Positions 9,560 through 20,089 of a DNA stretch of 64,000 nt are shown here, one piece after another (the stretch's first letter is position 1; every line of letters begins with the position of its first letter). This stretch comes from Aquarana catesbeiana. Its lineage: Eukaryota; Chordata; Amphibia; Anura; Ranidae. The notes below the pieces were generated by a model that saw nothing but the letters and a program-made list of their open reading frames with translations, was not told the origin of the DNA and did not search any database. The stretch is taken from positions 209,300,109 to 209,364,108 of the forward strand of contig NC_133332.1 in NCBI RefSeq assembly GCF_042186555.1, in the 5' to 3' direction. The position numbers and the translations under genes were made by a program.

Positions 9560-11660
9560 TATCTTCTAGACTATTTACATTTAGTGCAGTGCGTCCTGCT
9601 CACAGTGTTCAGCTAGATCCGTTCCTGTTATCTTCTTACTGACAGGCAGGCTTGTCTTGTTACAGTATTTTGAAGAAAATTACTGGTGTTCTTTTGATCC
9701 TATTAGTACCACAGTCAGGCAGCTAGACTATTTACATTTAGTGCAGTGCGTCCTGCTCACAGTGTTCAGCTAGATCCGTTCCTGTTCTCTTCTTACTGAC
9801 AGGCAGGCTTGTCTTGTTACAGTATACAAAGCTACCTGAAGAAAATTACTGGTGTTCTTTTGATCCTATTAGTACCACAGTCAGGCAGCTAGACTATTTA
9901 CATTTAGTACAGAGCGTCCTGCTCACAGTGTTCTGCTAAACCTACAAGTTAGTGGGGTGCGTCCTGCTCACAGTGTTCAGCTAGATCCGTTTCTGTTATC
10001 TTCTTACTGACAGGCAGGCTTGTCTTGTTACAGTAAATACAGCTACCTGAAGAAAATTGCTTGTGTTCTTTTGATCCTATTAGTACCACAGTCAGGCAGC
10101 TAGACTATTTACAGTTAGTGCAGTGCGTCCTGCTCACAGTGTTCTGCTAAACCTACAAGTTAGTGGGGTGCGTCCTGCTCACAGTGTTCAGCTAAACCTA
10201 CAAGTTAGTGGGGTGCGTCCACCTCACAGTGTTCAGCTAAACCTACAAGCTAGTGGGGTGCGTCCTGCTCACAGTGTTCAGCTAGATCCGTTTCTGTTAT
10301 CTTCTTACTGACAGGCAGGCTTGTCTTGTTACAGTAAATACAGCTACCTGAAGAAAATTGCTTGTGTTCTTTTGATCCTATTAGTACCACAGTCAGGCAG
10401 CTAGACTATTTACAGTTAGTGCAGTGCGTCCTGTTCACAGTGTTCTGCTAAACCTACAAGTTAGTGGGGTGCGTCCTGCTCACAGTGTTCAGCTAAACCT
10501 ACAAGTTAGTGGGGTGCATCCACCTCACAGTGTTCAGCTAAACCTACAAGCTAGTGGGGTGCGTCCTGCTCACAGTGTTCAGCTAGATCCGTTTCTGTTA
10601 TCTTCTTACTGACAGGCAGGCTTGTCTTGTTACAGTAAATACAGCTACCTGAAGAAAATTGCTGGTGTTCTTTTGATCCTATTAGTACCACAGTCAGGCA
10701 GCTAGACTATTTACAGTTAGTGCAGTGCATCCTGCTCACAGTGTTCAGCTAAACCTACAAGTTAGTGGGGTGCGTCCACCTCACAGTGTTCAGCTAAACC
10801 TACAAGCTAGTGGGGTGCGTCCTGCTCACAGTGTTCAGCTAGATCCGTTTCTGTTATCTTCTTACTGACAGGCAGGCTTGTCTTGTTACAGTAAATACAG
10901 CTACCTGAAGAAAATTGCTGGTGTTCTTTTGATCCTATTAGTACCACAGTCAGGCAGCTAGACTATTTACAGTTAGTGCAGTGCGTCCTGCTCACAGTGT
11001 TCTGCTAAACCTACAAGTTAGTGGGATGCGTCCTGCTCACAGTGTTCAGCTAAACCTACAAGTTAGTGGGGTGCGTCCACCTCGCAGTGTTCAGCTAAAC
11101 CTACAAGCTAGTGGGGTGCGTCCTGCTCACAGTGTTCAGCTAGATCCGTTTCTGTTATCTTCTTACTGACAGGCAGGCTTGTCTTGTTACAGTAAATACA
11201 GCTACCTGAAGAAAATTGCTGGTGTTCTTTTGATCCTATTAGTACCACAGTCAGGCAGCTAGACTATTTACAGTTAGTGCAGTGCGTCCTGCTCACAGTG
11301 TTCTGCTAAACCTACAAGTTAGTGGGGTGCGTCCTGCTCACAGTGTTCAGCTAAACCTACAAGTTAGTGGGGTGCGTCCTGCTCACAGTGTTCAGCTAAA
11401 CCTACAAGCTAGTGGGGTGCGTCCTGCTCACAGTGTTCAGCTAGATCTGTTTCTGTTATCTTCTTACTGACAGGCAGGCTTGTCTTGTTACAGTAAATAC
11501 AGCTACCTGAAGAAAATTGCTGGTGTTCTTTTGATCCTATTAGTACCACAGTCAGGCAGCTAGACTATTTACAGTTAGTGCAGTGCGTCCTGCTCACAGT
11601 GTTCAGCTAAACCTACAAGTTAGTGGGGTGCGTCCACCTCACAGTGTTCAGCTAAAGCTA
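9560..11660 (+). repeat. Left 45-bp array with 301-bp higher-order unit
   Basis: The basic unit is about 45 bp ('cacagtgttcagctaaacct', then 'acaagttagtggggtgcgtc'). Groups of units combine with a ~120-bp spacer segment ('cttgtcttgttacagtaaat' onward) into a 301-bp higher-order repeat starting at 10123, 10424, 10981, 11282 and 11583. The 557-bp gap between 10424 and 10981 equals 301 + 256, one 45-bp unit short. Because 45 is a multiple of three, a frame stays open through each block and encodes repeats of VRPAHSVQLNLQVSG. Confidence 0.9.
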
Positions 11661-11778
11661 CCTGTAGAAGGTTGGTGGTGTTCTCATACTACAGGCAGGC
11701 AGTTGATTTTGCTAGCTGCAGTATCAGTACATATATATATATATATATCCCAGCTTAGTGCAGCTACAGGCCATTAGT

Positions 11779-14700
11779 ATGTCTGGAAGGGCAAGAAGGA
11801 GAGGCAGACAGTCACAAGCCAATAAGAGAGGGCAAGCAGGCTCTGTGTCTAGTGCTGGTCGTGGAGACGGTGCATCCTCATCAGCACGTGGCCATGGGAC
11901 ACGCTTGGCCTTTTTTTCGGCAGCTGGCCATGTTGAGCCGCAACATGCGGAAGACTTGATCGAGTGGATGACCAAGCCGTCCTCATCCTCCTCATCCTCT
12001 CTCACCCATGCCCAGGGTACTTTGTCTGGCAAAGCAGCGGCCTCTTCCCTCGGCTCAATGTCATCAGTGACTCCTTCCCTAGCCCCACCATGTCCTCCTG
12101 AGGAGTCCCTCGAACTGTTTGACCACAGTGTTGGGTACATGCTCCAGGAGGATGCCCAGCGTTTAGAAGGCTCTGATGATGATACTGAGCTCGATGAAGG
12201 CAGTAACATGAGCACGGACAGAGGGGGTGCCCAAGAAGGACAGCAATCTGGCAGTCATGCTCCCCCTGCTGCAGCATACTGCCAGGTTTGCTCCAGTGAT
12301 GAGGAGGGAGGGGATGATGAGGTCACTGACTTAACGTGGGTGCCTGATAGGAGAGAGGAGGAGGAGGAGGAGGCGGCACATCACCAACGAGGCAGGATGC
12401 CCTCCAGGGGCCAGCCTAAGGGCAGCACATTGACTGCATCACACCCCAAAGCTCCACATGTGCAGGGCGCTGCAGTCTCTGCGCGTTATTCAAAAAGTTC
12501 TTTGGTGTGGGCCTTTTTTGAGACGAGTGCATCAGATCGCACCGCTGCTATTTGCAACATATGTCTCAAGCGTATCTCGCGTGGCCAAAACATCTCCCGC
12601 TTGGGTACCACATGCTTGACCAGATATATGTTGACCTGCCATGCAGTTCGTTGGCAAGCGTATCTAAAAGACCCACACCAAAGAACAAAGAGGACCTCTC
12701 CTTGCTCCTCATCAGCTGAGATTTCCAACCCCACTAGACCTTCAGTCCTCTCTGAGACCTGCACTGAGAGGAATGAAGGTGTAGAATTAGGTGTGTCACA
12801 GCCAAGTACTTGTGGGCAATCTGATTTTGGTACACCGACGTCAGATTGTACCAGGCAAATTTCCCTGCCCCAGCTGCTGCACCGCCGAAAGAAGTTTGCT
12901 CCCAGCCATCCACATGCCCAGCGGTTGAATGCTAGCTTGGCAAAATTGCTAGCACTTCAACTGCTGCCTTTTCAGTTGGTAGACTCTGCCCCCTTCCGTG
13001 AGTTTGTGGAATGTGCGGTTCCTCAGTGGCAGGTACCCAAACGCCACTTTTTCTCACGGAAGGCGATTCCGGCTCTCTACCAGCATGTGGAAGGCAATGT
13101 CCATGCCTCGCTGGACAGGGCGGTCAGCGGTAAGGTGCATATTACCGCTGACTCATGGTCCAGCAGGCATGGACAGGGACGTTACCTAAGTTTCACGGCG
13201 CATTGGGTGACTCTGCTGGCAGCTGGGAAGGATGCAGGACAAGGTGCAGTAGTGTTGGAGGTTGTTCCACCACCACGCATCCAAAATGCTAATGATTGTG
13301 ACACACCTCTCTCCTCCACTCCCTCCTCTTCTTCTTCCTCCATGGCCTCTTCCTCGGAACCAGCGGTGCTCCGTAGTCGTTCAAGGGGCTACGCAAGTAC
13401 GCAGGCCAAAAGATGCCATGCGGTGCTTGAGCTGGTGTGCTTGGGGGACAGGAGCCACACTGGGGCAGAGGTTCTGTCAGCTCTGCAGGGGCAGGTTCAG
13501 AGGTGGTTGACGCCACGCCAACTTAAGGCAGGAATGGTGGTTTGCGACAATGGCACCAACCTCCTCTCTGCCCTCCGACAGGGACAAATGACCCATGTGC
13601 CCTGTTTGGCTCACGTCCTTAACTTGGTGGTGCAGCGGTTCTTGGGCAGGTACCCGGGCTTACAGGATGTCCTGAGGCAGGCCAGGAAAGTCTGTGTGCA
13701 TTTCCGCCGGTCATATAATGCCAGTGCTCGGCTGACGGACCTCCAAAAGGAGTTTAACCTGCCCAAGAACCACCTAATCTGTGACATGCCCACCAGGTGG
13801 AACTCAACGTTGGCCATGCTGCAGCGGCTGCACACGCAGCAGAGGGCCATCAATGAGTACCTGTGCGACTATGGCACCAGGACAGGGTCAGGGGAGCTTG
13901 GTTTTTTTTCCCCACGCCAGTGGGCAATGATCAGGGATGCATGCACTGTCCTGTCACCATTTGAGGAGGCCACAAGGATGGTGAGCAGTGACAGTGCATG
14001 CATCAGTGACACTGTCCCCCTTGTCCACCTGTTGGAGCGTGGAATAATGGACAGGGCACTTGAGGCAGAACAGAGGCAGGAAGAGGAGGACTTCCTTAGC
14101 TCTCAAGGCCCCCTTTATCCAGACAGTGTTCCTGCGTGCCTGCCGATCACACAGGAAGAGGACGAGGAGGAGGAGGAGGAAGATTGTGTCAGTATGGAGG
14201 TGGAGCCTGGCACTCAGCATCAGCAGCAGTCTTTAAGGGATCAGTCCCAAGAAACACATGGACTTGTACGTGGCTGGGAGGAGGTGGCTGCGGACCATGT
14301 CGTCCTTAGTGACCCAGAGGACTCCGGACCGAATGCCTCAGCAAACCTACGCTGCATGGCCTCCCTGATCCTGCAAAGCCTGCGTAAGGATCCTCGTATT
14401 CGTGGTATCAAGGAGAAGTACCAGTACTGGCTGGCAACCCTCCTTGATCCACGTTACAAGGGTAAGGTTGCGGACCTTATCTTGCCATCGCAGAGGGAGC
14501 AGAGGATGAAACATCTTCGGGAGGCCTTGCAGAAAGGTCTGTGCAACGCGTTCCCAGAGACTGGTAGGTTACAAACTCCTGTTTCTGGACAACGTGTTGC
14601 TGAGGCTTCGGTCAGTCAAAGAAGGAGCGGTGGAGAAGGTGGCCGTCTGACCGATGTGTTCAGACAATTTTTTGGTCTGCAGCCCCAAGGTATGATCGGT

Positions 14701-15033
14701 TCCAGCAACCATCGCCAACGTCTGTTTTACATGGTGCAGGAATACCTAGGGGCAAGATCAGACTTGGACACCTTTCCCACCGAAAATCCTCTGGGTTACT
14801 GGGTCTTGAGGATGGATCACTGGCCAGAGCTTGCACAGTATGCAATTGAGCTACTGGCCTGTCCTGCATCCAGCGTTCTTTCGGAACGCACATTCAGTGC
14901 TGCTGGAGGCGTGGTAACCGATCACAGGGTGCGTCTGTCCACTGACTCGGTCGATCGACTGACCTTCATAAAAATGAATCAGTCTTGGATCACCACCAGC
15001 TACCAAGCACCTGATGCTGATGTAACTGAATAA
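11779..15033 (+). CDS. hAT transposase with BED zinc finger, full length
   Basis: 1084 codons from the first in-frame ATG, continuous to TAA. The N-terminus is basic (RARRRGRQ), followed by an acidic, serine-rich region. A BED-type finger has C259 and C262, but its expected histidine is Y283, followed by H288. The RNase H-like core shows D458 ('ITADSWSS'), D590 ('VVCDNGTN') and the RW motif at W674 ('PTRWNST'). The C-terminal hAT dimerisation block has E1036 in 'SSVLSERTFS', the likely third catalytic residue. In the family it binds subterminal repeats and performs cut-and-paste transposition via hairpinned flanks in the nucleus. The facing copy has H at position 283, so H283Y probably weakens DNA binding. 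All catalytic residues are present; activity is unknown. Confidence 0.9.
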   Translation: MSGRARRRGRQSQANKRGQAGSVSSAGRGDGASSSARGHGTRLAFFSAAGHVEPQHAEDLIEWMTKPSSSSSSSLTHAQGTLSGKAAASSLGSMSSVTPSLAPPCPPEESLELFDHSVGYMLQEDAQRLEGSDDDTELDEGSNMSTDRGGAQEGQQSGSHAPPAAAYCQVCSSDEEGGDDEVTDLTWVPDRREEEEEEAAHHQRGRMPSRGQPKGSTLTASHPKAPHVQGAAVSARYSKSSLVWAFFETSASDRTAAICNICLKRISRGQNISRLGTTCLTRYMLTCHAVRWQAYLKDPHQRTKRTSPCSSSAEISNPTRPSVLSETCTERNEGVELGVSQPSTCGQSDFGTPTSDCTRQISLPQLLHRRKKFAPSHPHAQRLNASLAKLLALQLLPFQLVDSAPFREFVECAVPQWQVPKRHFFSRKAIPALYQHVEGNVHASLDRAVSGKVHITADSWSSRHGQGRYLSFTAHWVTLLAAGKDAGQGAVVLEVVPPPRIQNANDCDTPLSSTPSSSSSSMASSSEPAVLRSRSRGYASTQAKRCHAVLELVCLGDRSHTGAEVLSALQGQVQRWLTPRQLKAGMVVCDNGTNLLSALRQGQMTHVPCLAHVLNLVVQRFLGRYPGLQDVLRQARKVCVHFRRSYNASARLTDLQKEFNLPKNHLICDMPTRWNSTLAMLQRLHTQQRAINEYLCDYGTRTGSGELGFFSPRQWAMIRDACTVLSPFEEATRMVSSDSACISDTVPLVHLLERGIMDRALEAEQRQEEEDFLSSQGPLYPDSVPACLPITQEEDEEEEEEDCVSMEVEPGTQHQQQSLRDQSQETHGLVRGWEEVAADHVVLSDPEDSGPNASANLRCMASLILQSLRKDPRIRGIKEKYQYWLATLLDPRYKGKVADLILPSQREQRMKHLREALQKGLCNAFPETGRLQTPVSGQRVAEASVSQRRSGGEGGRLTDVFRQFFGLQPQGMIGSSNHRQRLFYMVQEYLGARSDLDTFPTENPLGYWVLRMDHWPELAQYAIELLACPASSVLSERTFSAAGGVVTDHRVRLSTDSVDRLTFIKMNQSWITTSYQAPDADVTE

Positions 15034-15170
15034 TTTTTTTTGAAATCTCAGATCCCTTCAAAGACTGCCTATGCTGATGCTGAGTGACTATCCCTGAGTA
15101 ATTATCCTCTTCCTCCTCAATCATCACGCTGATAGCTTGTAAGAACATTTTTGGTTCTGGGTGCCACCAC

Positions 15171-15720
15171 CAGTGCCTAAGGCACAATTTTTCAGCCCCT
15201 GTTTAACAGGGGCGTGTAATTACAATTTTTGATGTAATACTTTTCAGCAGGGCTCATTCCTGCATTCCAACTAGAGTGTCTGTGAGGGGTTGCAGTGTTG
15301 TGGCACCAGCACCAGTGCCTAAGGCCCATTTTTTCTGCCCCTGTTTAACAGGGGCGTGTAATTACAATTTTTGATGCAATACTTTGTAGCAGGGCTCGTT
15401 CCTGCGTTCCAACTAGAGTGTCTGTGAGGGGTTGCAGTGTTGTGGCACCAGCACCAGTGCCTAAGGCCCATTTTTTCTGCCCCTGTTTAACAGGGGCGTG
15501 TAATTACAATTTTTGATGCAATACTTTGCAGCAGGGCTCGTTCCTGCGTTCCAACTAGAGTGTCTGTGAGGGGTTGCAGTGTTGTGGCACCAGCACCAGT
15601 GCCTAAGGCCTAATTTTTCAGCTCCTGTTCAACAGGGGCATGTAATTACAATTCTTGATCTAATATTTCACAGCAGGGCCCTGTGAGGGCTTACAGTGTT
15701 GTGGCCACAGCAACACCTAA
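15171..15720 (+). repeat. 142-bp tandem repeats after the transposase
   Basis: Four units begin at 'agtgcctaagg' (about 15172, 15314, 15456 and 15598), a constant spacing of 142 bp; the last is shortened. Each contains a small hairpin 'gcccctgtttaacaggggc' and the block 'gtgtaattacaatttttgat'. Inverted versions with the same hairpin occur at 16732-16935 in the other copy, so the array belongs to the element. It may be a subterminal transposase-binding region or part of the 3' UTR. Confidence 0.9.
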
Positions 15721-16720
15721 GGCCCAAATTTCTGCTGCGTATATAGGGCAGGACCCTACTTTCAAACAACTAACTTACAAACGACTCCTACTTGCAAACG
15801 GAAGGAGACAACAGGAAGTGAGATGAAATCTACCCCTAGGAAGGGAAATTCTCTCCTGTAAGAGTTAATATGGGAAAAACATTTCTCCTTTCCACTGATG
15901 CTTTCCAATCCATTGGGACAAAAAGTGAGGTGAAATCTTCTGAAGAGGAGGAAAGACAGCAAAACAAATGTCACAGGGGTGATAACCCTTCCCTATGTTT
16001 TCCAAAAAGCTTAAAAAAGATTTTTTGGCTGGAGCTAAACACGTTAAAAATGTACCCGTTCAAAATTACAAAGAGATTCTACTTAACAACAAACCTACAA
16101 TCCCTGTATTGTTTGCACCGCCTGTATACTGCTGTTCAGAGTATATAGGGCCTGGTGGCCCCACACCTTTCCTTATTTTAATTTGGGTGTGGGGTTCCCC
16201 TTAATATCCATACAAGACCCAAAGGGCCTGGTAATGGACTGGGGGGTACCCATGCCGTTTGTCTCACTGATTTTCATCCATATTGCCAGGACCCGACATT
16301 ACATTAAACCCGCAAGCAGTTTTAAATGAGATTTTTTCCTTTAAAAATGACATTTGGTGCAGGGACTGTTCTAAACACGGGAAACACACGTCATTTTACA
16401 GGCATACTATAGACACCCCTCAGGTACGATATTTAAAGGAATATTTCACTTTTTATTTTTTTTCTTTAAGCATCATTAAAATCACTGCTCCAGAAAAAAC
16501 GTCCGTTTTTAAAAGTTTTTTTTGCATTGATACATGTCCCCTGGGATAGGACCCGGGTCCCCAAACCCTTTTTAGGACAATACCATGCAAATTAGTTTTT
16601 AAAATGAGCACTTTTGATTTCGAACGTTCGAGTCCCATAGACGTCAATGGGGTTCTAACGTTCGTGCGAACTTTCGGTCCGTTCGCAGGTTCTGGTGCGA
16701 ACCGAACTGGGGGGTGTTCG
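15721..16720 (+). other. hAT 3' non-coding region
   Basis: Sequence between the 142-bp repeats and the 3' terminus. It contains stretches such as 'gacatgtcccctgggatagg' (shortened here) and a G/C-rich subterminal part with repeated 'gttcg' and 'cgaac' blocks (16620-16720). I associate these with widespread frog hAT non-autonomous elements. No open frame of interest was found. It forms the ~1-kb asymmetric centre of the giant inverted repeat. Confidence 0.6.
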
Positions 16721-16935
16721 GCTCATCCCTAGCCACAACACTGTAAGCCCTCACAGGGCCCTGCTGTGAAATATTAGATCAAGAATTGTAATTACATGCC
16801 CCTGTTGAACAGGGGCAGAAAAATTGGGCCTTTGGTGGTGGTGGTGGTGCCACAAAACTGTAAGTCCTCACTCGCTCTTGGTGGGCACAGAAACGGGCCC
16901 TGCTGTGAAATATTAGATCAAGAATTGTAATTACA

Positions 16936-19900
16936 GTCAGATTTTGCCCCTAGGTATTCCTGCACCATGTAAAACAGACGCTGGCGATGGTTGCTGGAAC
17001 TGATCATACCTTGGGGCTGCGGACTAAAAAATTGTCTGAACACATTGGTCAGACGGCCACCTTCTCCACCGCTCCTTCTTTGACTGACCGAAGCCTCAGC
17101 AACACGTTGTCCAGAAACAGGAGTTTGTAACCTCCCAGTCTCTGGGAACTCGTTGCACAGACCTTTCTGCAAGGCCTCCCGAAGATGTTTCATCCTCTGT
17201 TCCCTCTGCGATGGCAAGATAAGGTCCGCAACCTTACCCTTGTAATGTGGATCAAGGAGGGTTGCCAGCCAGTATTGGTCCTTCTCCTTGATACTACGAA
17301 TACGAGGATCCTTACGCAGGCTTTGCAGGATCAGGGAGGCCATGCAGTGTAGGTTTGCTGAGGCATTCGGTCCAGAGTCCTCTGGGTCACCAAGGGCGAC
17401 ATGGTCCGCAGCCACCTCCTCCCAGCCACGTACAAGTCCATGTGTTTCTTCGGACTGATCCCTTAAAGACTGCTGCTGATGCTGAGTGCCAGGCGCCACC
17501 TCCATACTGACACAATCCTCCTCCTCGTCCTCTTCCTGTGTGATCGGCGGGCACGCGGGAACACTGTCTGAATAAAGGGGGCCTTGAGAGCTAAGGAAGT
17601 CCTCCTCTTCCTGCATCTGTTCTGCCTCAAGTGCCCTGTCCATTATACCACGCAGCGTGTGCTCCAACAGGTGGACAAGGGGGACAGTGTCACTGATGCA
17701 TGCACTGTCACTGCTCACCATCCTCGTGGCCTCCTCAAATAGTGACAGGACAGTGCATGCATCCCTGATCATGGCCCACTGTCATGGGGAAAAAAAACAA
17801 GCTCCCCTGACCCTGTCCTGGTGCCATAGTCGCACAGGTACTCATTGTTGGCCCTCTGCTGCATGTGCAGCCGCTGCAGCATGGCCAACGTTGAGTTCCA
17901 CCTGGTGGGCATGTCACAGATTAGGCGGTTCTTGGGCAGGTTAAACTCCTTTTGGAGGTCTGCCAGCCGAGCACTGGCATTATATGACCGGCGGAAATGC
18001 ACACAGACTTTCCTGGCCTGCCTCAGGACATCCTGTAAGCCCGGGTACCTGCCCAGGAACCGCTGCACCACCAAGTTAAGGACGTGAGCCAAACAGGGCA
18101 CATGGGTCATTTGTCCCTGTCGGAGGGCAGAGAGGAGGTTGGTGCCATTGTCGCAAACCACCATTCCTGCCTTAAGTTGGTGTGGCGTCAACCACCTCTG
18201 AACCTGCCCCTGCAGAGCTGACAGAACCTCTGTCCTTGTGTGGCTCCTGTCCCCCAAGCACACCAGCTCAAGCACCGCATGGCATCTTTTGGCCTGCATA
18301 CTTGCGTAGCCCCTTGAACGGCTACGGAGCACCGCTGGTTCCGAGGACAAAGCACAGGAAGAGGCCATGGAGGAAGAAGAGGAGGGGGTGGAGGAAAGAG
18401 GTGTGTCACAATCATTAGTAGTGGCATTTTGGAGGCGTGGTGGCGGAACAACCTCCAACACTACTGCACCTTGTCCTGCATCCTACCCAGCTGCCAGCAG
18501 AGTCACCCAATGCGCAGTGAAACTTAGGTAACATCCCTGTCCATGCCTGCTGGACCATGAGTCAGCGGTAATATGCACCTTACCGCTGACTGTCTTGTCC
18601 AGTGAGGCATGGACATTGCCTTCCACATGCCGGTAGAGAGCCGGAATCGCCTTCCGTGAGAAAAAGTAGCGTTTGGGTACCTGCCACTGAGGAACCGCAC
18701 ATTCCACAAACTCACAGAAGGGGGCAGAGTCTACCAACTGAAAAGGCAGCAGTTGAAGTGCTAGCAATTTTGCCAAGCTAGCATTCAACCGCTGGGCATG
18801 TGGATGGCTGGGAGCGAACTTCTTTCGGCGGTGCAGCAGCTGGGGCAGGGAAATTTGCCTGGTACAATCTGACGTCGGTGTACCGAAAGCAGATTGCCCA
18901 CAAGTACTTGGCTGACACACCTAATTCTACACCTTCATTCCTCTCAGTGCAGGTCTCAGAGAGGACTGAAGGTATAGTGGGGTTGGAGATCTCAGCTGAT
19001 GAGGAGCAAAGAGAGGTCCTCTTTGTTCTTTGGTGTGGGTCTTTTAGATATGCTTGCCAACGAACTGCATGGCAGGTCAACATATGTCTGGTCAAGCATG
19101 TGGTGCCCAAGCGGGAGATGTTTTGGCCACGCGAGATACGCTTGAGACATATGTTGCAAATAGCAGCGGTGCGATCTGATGCACTTGTCTCAAAAAAGGC
19201 CCACACCAAAGAACTTTTGGAATAACGCGCAGAGACAGCAGCGCCCTGCACATGCGGAGCTTTGGGGTGTGATGCAGTCAGTGTGCTGCCCTTAGGCTGG
19301 CCCCTGGAGGGCATCCTGCCTCGTTGGTGATGTGCCTCCTCCTCCTCCTCCTCTCTCCTATCAGGCACCCACGTTGAGTCAGTGACCTCATCATCCCCTC
19401 CCTCCTCATCACTGGAGCAAACCTAGCAGTATGGTGCAGCAGGGGGGGCATGACTGCCAGATTGCTGTCCTTCTTGGGCACCCCCTCTCTCTGTGCTCAC
19501 GTTACTGCCTTCATCTAGCTCAGTATCATCATCAGAGCCTTCTAAACACTGGGCATCCTCATGGAGCATGTACCCAACACTGTGGTCAAACAGTTCAAGG
19601 GACTCCTCAGGAGGACATGGTGGGGCTAGGGAAGGAGACACTGATGCCATTGAGCCGAGGGAAGAGGCAGCATTGGCAGCTGCTTTGCCAGACAAAGTAC
19701 CCTGAGCATGGGTGAGAGTGGATGAGGAGGATGAGGACGGCTTGGTCATCCACTCGACCAAGTCTTCCTCATGTTGCGGCTCAACACGGCCAGCTGCCGA
19801 AAAAAAGGCCAAGCGTGTCCCACGGCCACATGCTGAAGAGGACGCACCGTCTCCACGACCAGCACTGTTGCCTCTAGACACAGAGCCTGCTTGCCTTCTT

Positions 19901-19947
19901 TTATTGGCGTGTGACTGTCTGCCTCTCCTTCTTGGCCTTCCAGACAT
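16936..19947 (-). pseudogene. hAT transposase pseudogene
   Basis: The ATG at 19947 begins MSGRPRRRGRQ, matching the left copy. Lesions relative to the left copy: CAG to TAG near 19430 after 'PPAAPYC'; a 2-bp deletion near 18920 after 'VELGVS'; AAG to TAG near 18485 after 'LLAAG'; a frameshift near 17800 in the 'GELGFFS' region; and loss of everything after 'EYLGAKSD' at 16936. The BED finger is complete here (TRHMLTCH), as are both aspartate motifs and the RW motif, but the dimerisation domain with the catalytic glutamate is missing. Confidence 0.88.
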
Positions 19948-19974
19948 ACTAATGGCCTGTTGCTGCACTAAGCT

Positions 19975-20020
<46 letters not shown>

Positions 20021-20089
20021 TATATATATATCTACTGATACTGCAGCTAGCAAAATCAACTGCCTGCCTGTAGTATGAGAACACCACCA

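Larger units (their letters stand above)
9130..16731 (+). mobile_element. Large hAT transposon, left copy
   Basis: About 7.6 kb in the order promoter-like region (9190-9335), 5' repeat array (about 9560-11660), transposase (11779-15033), 142-bp repeats (15171-15720) and a non-coding 3' region ending in 'ggctcatcccta' at 16731. That end matches the terminus 'agctcatcccta' at 22822 of the facing copy, so TAGGGATGAGC is the terminal inverted repeat. The extreme 5' end is missing: similarity to the other copy stops near 9130-9140. Without both ends no 8-bp duplication can be read for this copy. Confidence 0.85.

Noticed and set aside
9560..11660. CRISPR-like regular repeats
   Set aside because: Units are contiguous with no unique spacers, in a eukaryotic transposon; they are tandem satellite repeats.
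17657..19225. Plus-strand frames of 80-141 codons in the right hAT copy
   Set aside because: They are antisense shadows of the transposase pseudogene; equivalent frames occur opposite the left copy.
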